Below, piece after piece: positions 1-5,852 of a stretch of DNA of 12,454 nucleotides (within the stretch, counting starts at the first letter, position 1; the number at the start of each line of letters is the position of its first letter). A program made the position numbers and the translations under genes. Source of the DNA: an uncultured Clostridia bacterium (GTDB lineage: Bacteria > Bacillota > Clostridia > Oscillospirales > Acutalibacteraceae); contig CALDHV010000195.1 in NCBI GenBank assembly GCA_937902305.1, positions 1-12,454 on the forward strand, written 5' to 3'. The notes beneath the pieces are model-generated. The model was not told where the DNA came from. It saw nothing but the letters and a program-made list of their open reading frames with translations, and made no database searches.

Positions 1-2
1 TT

Positions 3-83
3 GCAAATGAAGATTTTATTCTTGTGTGTGAGTATGGGTGTAATGGTGCTGACCCAGAAATCGTGATGTATAAACACAGATAA
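3..83 (+). CDS. C-terminal fragment of an unidentified protein (possibly SUKH/SMI1-KNR4-like)
   Basis: The third forward frame is open from the left edge to a TAA and gives 26 residues ending in DPEIVMYKHR. The composition (FILVCEYGCNG followed by DPEIVMY) looks like a genuine protein end rather than noise, and the other two frames close early or read as low-quality peptides. Acidic and aromatic tails of this kind, with a final strand of hydrophobic residues, are seen in SUKH (SMI1/KNR4) proteins, which often act as immunity proteins to contact-dependent toxins. That family call is only a resemblance over a short tail. The start and most of the gene lie outside the window. Confidence 0.45.
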   Translation, partial: ANEDFILVCEYGCNGADPEIVMYKHR

Positions 84-100
84 ATCCCAGTTTGTAGGAC

Positions 101-142
101 GATATGTTCCCGTGTACTGCGGGGGTAGATATGTTCCCGTGT
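101..142. repeat. 15-bp direct repeat, two copies 27 bp apart
   Basis: The 15-mer GATATGTTCCCGTGT occurs at 101-115 and again at 128-142, exactly. The sequence after each copy is also related (ACTGCGGGG against TGTGTGGAC), so the unit is about 27 bp. No inverted partner is seen elsewhere in the window. Closely spaced imperfect repeats of this size occur at the ends of some insertion sequences, notably the IS21 family, so this could be a leftover IS end. It could equally be a pair of protein-binding sites. Confidence 0.6.
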
Positions 143-157
143 TGTGTGGACATTCAC

Positions 158-196
158 AGCATCGTCTCGACCCATTGCGAGACGGTAGTGCTTTTA
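158..196 (+). terminator. Possible intrinsic terminator
   Basis: CGTCTCG at 163-169 pairs perfectly with CGAGACG at 178-184 around an 8-base loop. AGCA at 158-161 can pair with TGCT at 189-192 to lengthen the stem across a small asymmetric internal loop. A short TTTT tract at 192-195 overlaps the base of the stem. It lies between the gene fragment at the left edge and the membrane protein at 267, so it could end transcription entering the window. The T tract is short, so the call is moderate. Confidence 0.4.
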
Positions 197-266
197 GTGC
201 GAGCAATAGGTTGAGGCAGTGCATTGTTGTCGGAGAGACAGATCGGAGCTTAAGGAAGGGTGGAAT

Positions 267-551
267 ATGAAATATTTACCTATTCTCGACGAATTGTTTT
301 CTTCCGATAGTGTTATTTTTCTGTTGATCGGATTGGCTATAGCAACGGTCATCGGAATAAAGATGAAGAAAACAAGGAAGAACATCATTGGTGTGGCGGT
401 ATGTCTTGTTGTTTACGGAGCGTGCGAGATAGTCTCCCAAATCAGATTGAATTATCTTGTGGCTTTCATCGCATTGTTTGTCGGAACAATTGCCATCGGC
501 GGCTTTATCGGTTTTTCGATCGGGCTTATTGTATCCAAATTCAGACGGTGA
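267..551 (+). CDS. Small three-helix membrane protein of unknown function
   Basis: This frame encodes 94 residues. The ATG at 267 was chosen over an upstream in-frame ATG at 219 because AAGGAAGGG lies just ahead of it at a normal distance, and because the extra upstream residues are polar and unlike the rest. Hydrophobic segments at about residues 14-30, 39-58 and 63-89 suggest three membrane helices, separated by a basic KMKKTRKN stretch that is probably cytoplasmic. The protein ends in SKFRR. No family is recognised. The codons are AT-rich compared with the genes that follow, which fits a recently acquired or accessory gene. No clear promoter is visible upstream. Confidence 0.7.
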   Translation: MKYLPILDELFSSDSVIFLLIGLAIATVIGIKMKKTRKNIIGVAVCLVVYGACEIVSQIRLNYLVAFIALFVGTIAIGGFIGFSIGLIVSKFRR

Positions 552-638
552 CAAATCCCGGCTTGCAGGGTTGTCCCGTTTTCCGGTGCTGCGAAAAAGA
601 GCTGAAATAGAGGAAAAGGCAAAGGGAGGTGCTCACCG

Positions 639-1049
639 ATGAATGAAAAGTACAAATATGTGCGGATCCAGGGCAGAAATCCCGTCATCAATACGCTGAC
701 CGGAAAAGGCATTTTCGGCTTGTGTATGGAATTGATACGCGGGCAAGTAATGGAGCAGGAGGACGCCGATCTGTATATGGAGATTGACGCGTGGTTTGCC
801 GAAAATCTCCCCTGGCCGGAGCAGTGCAAGCGGCAGGAAAGCGTCGTCTGCTACTTCAAGACCGAAAACGCCGGCGAAATGCTCAAGTGGATCAAGCCCG
901 CCCTTTGGTTGCTCGATCGCTACCATGTGCCGTACTATTTGGTCTACACCAATACGCCCGGCGAGATCGTCTATGAGGATCAGTACCAGATCGTGGCAAG
1001 GGTGGACGATATTACCATCCAGCCCGTGCCGGAGTCGTGGTCAAAGTAA
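639..1049 (+). CDS. Conserved protein of unknown function
   Basis: This frame encodes 136 residues from an ATG preceded by GGGAGGT at about 624-630. The protein is soluble, with no signal peptide or membrane segment. The middle has an acidic, aromatic stretch (DAWFAENLPWPEQ, about residues 50-62), followed by a helix around EMLKWIKPALWLLDRY and a strand-like end with VYTNTPGEIVYEDQYQIVA. The pattern of a WF-ENLP motif, then a helix, then a PG-IVYED-YQ motif resembles a widespread uncharacterised bacterial family, but I cannot name a domain for it. The lipoprotein gene starts 20 bases after its stop with its own ribosome site, so the two are probably co-transcribed. Confidence 0.75.
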   Translation: MNEKYKYVRIQGRNPVINTLTGKGIFGLCMELIRGQVMEQEDADLYMEIDAWFAENLPWPEQCKRQESVVCYFKTENAGEMLKWIKPALWLLDRYHVPYYLVYTNTPGEIVYEDQYQIVARVDDITIQPVPESWSK

Positions 1050-1068
1050 AATGGGGAGGAGCATTTTT

Positions 1069-1695
1069 ATGAAAACAAAATGGATCTTTTTGGCGTGTGG
1101 CGTGATTTTGGTCAGCCTTTTGGGCGGTTGCGGCGGATCGCCGGCATCCGACCCGGGAAAAGATGTAAAGTCGGAGGCCTTGTCAGTCTACAAGGACATT
1201 TTGAAAGCGTCACCCGCTATCGAGGGGGAGCACGCCGAGCTGGAGGACGCTTCCTTCGACTATGAGCAGAATGCAGAAAAGTTCGGCAAGCATTACGACT
1301 GCTTTGCCATCGCGGACATCAACGGGGACGGTGTGCCGGAGCTGATCGCTTCGACTGTCGTTAATTTCCGCTGGGTGCCGATCTCGGTGTTCACCTACGC
1401 CGACGGGAAAGCGGTATTGCTGCAAGACCCGGTCGAGCCGACGCCGCACGGCACCTTTGAGCAAATGAGCACCGCCAACGGCGCATATACGCTGTATGTC
1501 TGTGAAGGGAAGGGACTTCACAGCGTATGGCGCGGGGCTACCCCCGACGGGGAGACGGCACAGGAAAACCAAAGCTATGTTTTGAATGGGACGACCCTCG
1601 TTATGTCGGATCATACGCTCGGGGAGGACGCCGTCGCCTTTTCCGACATTGCCAAGGCAAATACCGCCGCGAACGCGGACGCCATTACGCAATAA
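1069..1695 (+). CDS. Putative lipoprotein with a DxNxDG calcium-loop-like motif
   Basis: This frame encodes 208 residues. The ATG at 1069 is chosen because GGGGAGGA lies at 1053-1060 and because the resulting N-terminus is a textbook lipoprotein signal: MKTK, a hydrophobic stretch, then LLGGC with Cys21 as the predicted lipidated residue. The longer frame starting upstream overlaps the previous gene out of frame and is not used. After a short Gly/Ser/Pro linker the mature part has FAIADINGDGVPELIA (about residues 79-94), the DxNxDGxxEL loop seen in dockerin, EF-hand and FG-GAP/VCBS-like repeats of secreted proteins. There is only one such loop, so the fold is uncertain. It is predicted to be anchored on the outer face of the membrane. 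The specific function is unknown. Confidence 0.75.
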   Translation: MKTKWIFLACGVILVSLLGGCGGSPASDPGKDVKSEALSVYKDILKASPAIEGEHAELEDASFDYEQNAEKFGKHYDCFAIADINGDGVPELIASTVVNFRWVPISVFTYADGKAVLLQDPVEPTPHGTFEQMSTANGAYTLYVCEGKGLHSVWRGATPDGETAQENQSYVLNGTTLVMSDHTLGEDAVAFSDIAKANTAANADAITQ

Positions 1696-1702
1696 TCTGA
1701 AG

Positions 1703-1739
1703 ATAATCCTGCCGCAAGGCTTGATTATAAATATTTTTT
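1703..1739 (+). terminator. Possible weak terminator after the lipoprotein gene
   Basis: ATAATC (1703-1708) pairs with GATTAT (1723-1728), and inside this GCC/GGC closes a GCAA tetraloop across a 2x2 mismatch. Six T residues follow at 1734-1739, five bases after the stem. The stem is short and partly AT, so termination would probably be partial. It lies eight bases past the stop of the lipoprotein gene. Confidence 0.35.
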
Positions 1740-1752
1740 AGGAGAGTGCTTT

Positions 1753-1788
1753 TTGAAAAAGTACAACAAACCGGAGATTGTGGGCTGA
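1753..1788 (+). CDS. Possible 11-codon leader peptide (MKKYNKPEIVG)
   Basis: A TTG at 1753 follows GGAGAG (1741-1746) by six bases and opens a frame reading MKKYNKPEIVG before TGA at 1786-1788. The KKY-KPEI opening resembles the start of short peptides common in Clostridia, some of which are precursors of modified peptides, but here the frame stops after 11 codons. It ends one base before a strong hairpin that precedes the GNAT gene. It could be a translated leader peptide that controls that gene, a decayed small-peptide gene, or chance. Its existence as a translated frame is unproven. Confidence 0.25.
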   Translation: MKKYNKPEIVG

Positions 1789-1789
1789 C

Positions 1790-1823
1790 CGGGAGGTTTG
1801 CCGACGATCGACCAAACCTCCCG
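1790..1823 (+). promoter_or_regulatory. 11-bp hairpin in the leader of the GNAT gene
   Basis: CGGGAGGTTTG (1790-1800) pairs without a mismatch with CAAACCTCCCG (1813-1823) around a 12-base loop. No T tract follows, so it is not a normal intrinsic terminator. Its right arm contains CCTCC, which is also complementary to GGAGG in the ribosome site of the downstream gene (AGGAGG, 1853-1858). An alternative pairing is therefore possible on paper. No known riboswitch consensus is recognised. Confidence 0.5.
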
Positions 1824-1865
1824 CCGTATGGCAGTTGCAGTCAACAATTTTCAGGAGGAAAAACA

Positions 1866-2492
1866 ATGAATAAAAATGACATTACCATTCGTTTGGAAAA
1901 AGAAGAAGACCGCCGGGAGGTCGAAAACCTGGTGCGGGAGGCATTTTGGAATGTTTACCGCCCGGGATGCAGTGAGCATTACGTCCTCCACATATTGCGG
2001 GATGACCCGGCATTCGTGCCGGAGCTGGATCTCGTGATGGAGCGAGACGGCAGGATCATCGGGCAGAATGTGTTTGTGAAAACCGTGATCGAGGCGGATG
2101 ACGGCAGGATCATCCCCATCCTGACGATGGGGCCGATCGGCATCACGCCCGCGTTCAAGCGACAGGGGTACGGCAAGCGGTTGCTGGACTATTCTCTGCA
2201 GCTGGCTACGGCACGCGGCTTCGGCGCGGTGCTGTTTGAAGGCAACATCGCTTTCTACGGCAAATGCGGGTTTGATTATGCCGAAAAGTTCGGTATTCGC
2301 TATCACGGTCTGCCGGAGGGGGCGGATGCGTCCTTCTTCCTCTGCAAGGAGCTTGTCCCGGGGTATCTCGACGGCGTGACCGGCGTTTACCAAACGCCGG
2401 CGGCGTACTATGTGGATGATGCCGATGTGGAGGCGTTTGACCGGGATTTCCCCGCAAAGGAGAAGAAAAAACTCCCGGGGCAACTGTTCTGA
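1866..2492 (+). CDS. GNAT-family N-acetyltransferase
   Basis: This frame encodes 208 residues. The ATG at 1866 has AGGAGG at 1853-1858 seven bases ahead. An in-frame start at 1746 is rejected because its extra 40 residues run through the hairpin and look non-coding. The central acetyl-CoA-binding motif is clear: TMGPIGITPAFKRQGYGKRL (residues 87-106), with the R/Q-x-x-G-x-G/A signature at RQGYGK, followed by the FYGKCGF motif (130-136) in the second half of the fold. The layout resembles the YhbS-type branch of GNAT enzymes, which transfer an acetyl group from acetyl-CoA to an amine on a small molecule or protein. The substrate cannot be read from the sequence. A DVEAFDRDFPAKEKKK tail ends the protein. 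The HAD gene follows 86 bases later and may share a transcript. Confidence 0.9.
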   Translation: MNKNDITIRLEKEEDRREVENLVREAFWNVYRPGCSEHYVLHILRDDPAFVPELDLVMERDGRIIGQNVFVKTVIEADDGRIIPILTMGPIGITPAFKRQGYGKRLLDYSLQLATARGFGAVLFEGNIAFYGKCGFDYAEKFGIRYHGLPEGADASFFLCKELVPGYLDGVTGVYQTPAAYYVDDADVEAFDRDFPAKEKKKLPGQLF

Positions 2493-2511
2493 ACGAATCG
2501 CAAATCGGGTC

Positions 2512-2547
2512 GGCAAGGAGGCGGCGGTTTGCCGTCGGCTCCTTGTC
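2512..2547 (+). promoter_or_regulatory. Long intergenic hairpin ahead of the HAD phosphatase gene
   Basis: CAAGGAG (2514-2520) pairs with CTCCTTG (2539-2545). After one mismatch, CGGCGG (2522-2527) pairs with CCGTCG (2532-2537) with one G-T wobble, around the tetraloop TTTG. Two further outer pairs are possible. No T tract follows, so it is not a classical terminator. It could stabilise mRNA ends or separate expression of the two genes. It shares the 9-mer GGTTTGCCG with the hairpin at 1790-1823. Confidence 0.5.
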
Positions 2548-2578
2548 CGGCGCGGAATAGATAGAGAGGATGACAAGT

Positions 2579-3232
2579 ATGACGGAAGCGATCATTTTTG
2601 ATCTGGACGGGACGCTGTGGGAAGCGACCACGCCTTCCCTTGAGGCCTGGAACGCCGTTCTGGCAAAATACGGTATGTCGGATATCCGGTTGACGAGCGA
2701 ATGGGTGCATACGCTGATGGGCAAGACCATGCACGAGATCGCCGATATGATGGCTTCCGGTTTATCGCGGGAAAAGCAGGACGAGCTGCTGGATGAATTC
2801 GGGAAAACCGTGGTGGCGTATCTTCGCCGGGACGGCGCGGTGCTGTATGACGGACTGGAGGACACCCTGCGGGAGCTGTCCCGCACCTATCGGTTATATA
2901 TCGTCAGCAATTGCGTGGATGGGTATGTGCAGGCGTTCCTATATGCCCACAAGCTGGAGCCGTATTTTGCCGACATCGAAATGTACGGCAGAACGGGGCT
3001 GGGCAAAGCCGACAATATCCGCCTGCTGATGGAGCGAAACAGCATCCGGCGTGCGGTCTATGTCGGCGATACGGCGGGGGATGAGCAATCGGCGCAAGAG
3101 GCCGGGATACCGTTCATCCACGCGCGGTACGGCTTCGGGACGGCCGACGCCCCTGCCGCGACGGTCGATGCGATCACCGATCTTCCCGCGTGTATGCGGG
3201 CATTCGATGAGAAAAAGGAAGATGAAAAATGA
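2579..3232 (+). CDS. HAD-superfamily hydrolase, phosphoglycolate-phosphatase-like
   Basis: This frame encodes 217 residues. The ATG at 2579 is preferred to one at 2570 because the GAGAGGA ribosome site directly abuts the earlier codon but sits eight bases ahead of the later one. All four HAD motifs are present: FDLDGT (Asp8 nucleophile, Asp10 acid/base), the Ser of YIVSN (Ser110), Lys143 in GLGKADN, and GDTAGDE (163-169) for magnesium. An alpha-helical cap of the C1 type lies between motifs I and II. This arrangement fits the Gph/PpaX/beta-phosphoglucomutase-like branch, which removes phosphate from small metabolites in the cytoplasm. The substrate is not predictable. The stop overlaps the next start by four bases, so the two genes are translationally coupled. 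Confidence 0.9.
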   Translation: MTEAIIFDLDGTLWEATTPSLEAWNAVLAKYGMSDIRLTSEWVHTLMGKTMHEIADMMASGLSREKQDELLDEFGKTVVAYLRRDGAVLYDGLEDTLRELSRTYRLYIVSNCVDGYVQAFLYAHKLEPYFADIEMYGRTGLGKADNIRLLMERNSIRRAVYVGDTAGDEQSAQEAGIPFIHARYGFGTADAPAATVDAITDLPACMRAFDEKKEDEK

Positions 3233-3552
3233 CAGGAGCAATCATTCTCGGCTTGATCGCCGCGGGCTGCTGGGCGGTCAGCGTATGGCAGTATTCCGGG
3301 AGGGGATTTCTGATCAATAACGCCTATTTGTTTGCTTCGGCGCAGGAGCGGGAGACGATGGACAAAAAGCCGTATTACCGGCAGTCCGGGACGGTGTTTT
3401 TGCTGATCGGCGTGGTCTTTGCGCTGAATGCCGCGCAGATGCTTTTTCATCAGCGGTGGCTTTTTTACATCGTGCTGGCGGTCATTGCGGTCATACTGGT
3501 GTACGCGATCGTCTCGACGGTGAAGATCGACAAGCGGGATGAGCCGAAATAA
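3229..3552 (+). CDS. DUF3784-type small membrane protein
   Basis: This frame encodes 107 residues. The start ATGA overlaps the stop of the HAD gene, with AAGGAAG a few bases upstream, indicating coupled translation. Three membrane helices are predicted: about residues 4-20, 54-71 and 77-97. Between the first two lies the signature loop of the DUF3784 family, GRGFLINNAYLFASAQERETMDKKPYYRQSG, here with the usual pattern of a small glycine turn, a short helix, and DKKPYYRQ. Members are about 100 residues long and common in Clostridia and other Firmicutes. Their role is unknown. The charged end KIDKRDEPK is probably cytoplasmic. Coupling to a phosphatase gene gives no firm functional hint. Confidence 0.85.
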   Translation: MTGAIILGLIAAGCWAVSVWQYSGRGFLINNAYLFASAQERETMDKKPYYRQSGTVFLLIGVVFALNAAQMLFHQRWLFYIVLAVIAVILVYAIVSTVKIDKRDEPK

Positions 3553-3622
3553 GTAAAAATAAAAAAATCGGGTCTTTGCAGGCTGTATTTGCTACCGATA
3601 AAAAATACGGGAGTGTGATCTT

Positions 3623-4654
3623 ATGCAATCCAATGCAAAACCGGGTAAGAACGGCAATCTCTATGTTCCCTATGAACAGCGCACGGGGGAAAAATCGGTC
3701 GTGTATTTCACTCGCGACCTGTCCGCCGCAGGGCTGACCAAGATCTTTGACCGCGTTGCCGCGGGTCTGGAGGGGCGGATCGCCGTCAAGCTCCACACCG
3801 GCGAGGCGGAGGGCCCCAATATCCTGCCGCGTCCGTGGGTCAAGGCGCTGATGGACGAAAAACTGCCGGGGGCGACCATCATTGAGACCAATACGCTGTA
3901 TGAGGGCTCGCGCTACACGACCGAGGAGCATCGCAAAACGCTCGACATCAACGGCTGGACCTTCTGCCCGGTGGACATCATCGACGGGGAGGGCGTGACG
4001 ACCCTGCCGGTGACGGGCGGCAAATGGTTTGACGAGATCCACGTCGGTAAGGGCTTGCTTGACTACGATTCTCTGCTGACGCTGACCCATTTCAAGGGTC
4101 ATGTGATGGGCGGCTTCGGCGGCTCAAATAAAAATCTCGGCATCGGCTGTGCCGACGGGCGTATCGGCAAGCGGGAGATCCACTCCGACGGCGGCGATAA
4201 TCCGTACTCTTATTCCGAGGAGCTGTTTATGGAGCGGATCACCGAGTCCGCCAAGGCAACCGTGGATCATTTCGCCGGACATATTTCCTATATCAATGTT
4301 ATGCGGAATATGTCAGTCGATTGCGACTGCATGGGCACAAGGGCCGCGCCGGTCGTTACACCGGATATTGGCATCCTCGCCTCGTTTGACATTCTTGCGG
4401 TGGATAACGCCTGTATGGATTTGATCTACCATCTGCCGGATGAGGGCGGCAAGCATTTCATCGAGCGGGTGGAGAGCCGCCACGGACTGCGCCAGCTTTC
4501 TTATATGAAAGAGCTTGGTATGGGACACGACCGCTACACGCTGGTCGATATGGACAACGGCGATCGGGAGATCACCGCCGCCGAAGCGGTCGCCGATGTG
4601 CGCCCCGGCTGGCGTCCCGATGTGTTCAATACCTTCCCGGGGAACAACTTTTAA
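3623..4654 (+). CDS. DUF362 domain-containing protein lacking ferredoxin domains
   Basis: This frame encodes 343 residues from an ATG with GGGAGTG seven bases upstream. The DUF362 hallmarks are plain: AVKLHTGE (54-61), ETNTLYEGSR (88-97), THFKGHVMGGFGG (155-167), NLGIGC (171-176), a DCDC motif (233-236) and PDIGILASFD with NACMD (247-265). Many DUF362 proteins carry two 4Fe-4S ferredoxin motifs. Here no CxxCxxC cluster exists, and the chain passes straight from the KREIHS region to the helix before DCDC. It belongs to the shorter branch of about 340 residues. Only a few cysteines (115, 176, 234, 236, 264) could bind metal. The biochemical function of the family is not established. It lies between the DUF3784 gene and the acyltransferase, each with its own ribosome site. 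Confidence 0.88.
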   Translation: MQSNAKPGKNGNLYVPYEQRTGEKSVVYFTRDLSAAGLTKIFDRVAAGLEGRIAVKLHTGEAEGPNILPRPWVKALMDEKLPGATIIETNTLYEGSRYTTEEHRKTLDINGWTFCPVDIIDGEGVTTLPVTGGKWFDEIHVGKGLLDYDSLLTLTHFKGHVMGGFGGSNKNLGIGCADGRIGKREIHSDGGDNPYSYSEELFMERITESAKATVDHFAGHISYINVMRNMSVDCDCMGTRAAPVVTPDIGILASFDILAVDNACMDLIYHLPDEGGKHFIERVESRHGLRQLSYMKELGMGHDRYTLVDMDNGDREITAAEAVADVRPGWRPDVFNTFPGNNF

Positions 4655-4690
4655 GAATAGCAATGGACGAATAAAAGCAGGAGGCGGAAA

Positions 4691-5767
4691 ATGAGCGAAG
4701 AAAAGATCACGATACCTCGCGCCAGCGAATTGTCGGCATTTTCCTGCGTCAGCGAATACCGTACCCAACTGATGGGACTGGCGGCACTGTGGATCTTGTG
4801 CTTCCACGAGTGGGTACCGGTGCTCGGCAATGTGCCGGTGCTCGGCTGGGTCGAGGGATTTATCAAAAACACCGGTTTCTGCGGTGTGGATATGTTCTTC
4901 TTCCTTTCGGGAATGGGCCTGCCGTTCGCTATTGCCAAGAGCTCGCTCGGACAGTTTTACTATAAGCGTCTGCGGCGCCTTGCCATTCCGTTTCTCGTGA
5001 TCGCCACCGTGCGGATGCTGACGGAGCAGTGGCTTTTCGGCAATTATCTCAAAGCGATCACCGGGTACAGCTTTTACACCAGCAATATGTACACGCTTCT
5101 GTGGTTTGTGCCCGCGATCGCGTCGTTTTACCTGGTTTTCCCGCTGTACTACCGCTTTATGTCGCGGAGCAATAATCCGTATCTTTTCACCGCGACGGTG
5201 CTGGTGATATGGCTGTTGCTGTCCAATGTGCTGGACGGTCATCTGCGCGAGGATCTGTACGGCTTCACCAACCGTATTCCGATCTTCCTGCTGGGCATCC
5301 TGTTCGGCTGGGCGGGCAAAAACGGCAAGAGCTTTACCTATAAGGCCTCCCATATCGTATTTTTGTTTTCGCTGTTGGCGCTCGGCATCTATTTGAGTTA
5401 TCGCTCCAATTATATCGGCGTATACATCCTCGTGCCGGTGTCTAACTGCTGTATTCCGAACGCGCTGATGTCATCTTCTCTGTGCTGTCTGATTTCGCTG
5501 GGGCTCAAAAAGTTGAGCGGGACATTCATTCGGGGACGGGTGCTGAAGTTCTTCGGACTGTTTACGCTGGAGTTCTACTGCGTGCAGGAATGGCTTGCCG
5601 GACGCATACTGAATAGCATTTTGGAAATGACGACACCGTTCCTCGCCAATATTCTGTTCCTGCTGTTCGTGATCCTGTTTGCGTATGCCCTGTACTGGAT
5701 CAATCTCGGCTTCTGGAAGCTGGTGGATCTGCTGGTCGGACTGCTTCCGAAAAAAGAGCGCGCGTAA
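4691..5767 (+). CDS. Acyltransferase-3 family membrane protein
   Basis: This frame encodes 358 residues from an ATG preceded by AGGAGG at 4680-4685. The layout is that of acyltransferase family 3: a first helix carrying the conserved His (CFHEW, His39), then GVDMFFFLSG (65-74), a basic FYYKRLRRL loop (89-97) leading into IPFLV, and about ten membrane helices in total to the end. These integral membrane enzymes transfer acetyl, succinyl or other acyl groups onto sugars or polymers on the outer side of the cell, such as exopolysaccharide, peptidoglycan (OatA-like, without its SGNH domain here) or lipids. The target here is unknown. The meso-DAP dehydrogenase gene downstream is compatible with an envelope theme but does not prove it. 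Confidence 0.88.
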   Translation: MSEEKITIPRASELSAFSCVSEYRTQLMGLAALWILCFHEWVPVLGNVPVLGWVEGFIKNTGFCGVDMFFFLSGMGLPFAIAKSSLGQFYYKRLRRLAIPFLVIATVRMLTEQWLFGNYLKAITGYSFYTSNMYTLLWFVPAIASFYLVFPLYYRFMSRSNNPYLFTATVLVIWLLLSNVLDGHLREDLYGFTNRIPIFLLGILFGWAGKNGKSFTYKASHIVFLFSLLALGIYLSYRSNYIGVYILVPVSNCCIPNALMSSSLCCLISLGLKKLSGTFIRGRVLKFFGLFTLEFYCVQEWLAGRILNSILEMTTPFLANILFLLFVILFAYALYWINLGFWKLVDLLVGLLPKKERA

Positions 5768-5852
5768 TGGGTCATTTCATATACTACTGTATGTGAGTCG
5801 CTCGGATAAACACGACCGACAATCAAAGAATATGACAGAAAGAAGCGATACT

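Noticed and set aside
1746..1865. Upstream extension of the GNAT reading frame by 40 codons
   Set aside because: The extension runs through a perfect hairpin and has no ribosome site suited to its start, while the ATG at 1866 has AGGAGG at ideal distance and starts where GNAT homologues do.
3567..3600. Hairpin ATCGG/CCGAT between the DUF3784 and DUF362 genes, considered as a terminator
   Set aside because: The stem is only five pairs around a loop of more than 20 bases, and on the plus strand it is followed by A residues. The T tract falls on the minus strand, where no gene ends.
4313..5353. A 346-codon open frame on the minus strand
   Set aside because: It lies opposite the DUF362 and acyltransferase genes, is rich in His, Arg and Gln as expected of an antisense shadow, has no family motif, and both plus-strand genes are clearly real.
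5768..5852. Promoter for ddh at TATACT (5780-5785)
   Set aside because: No acceptable -35 element lies 16-18 bp upstream (AGCGCG at 17 bp), so the -10-like hexamer alone is not enough to call a promoter.
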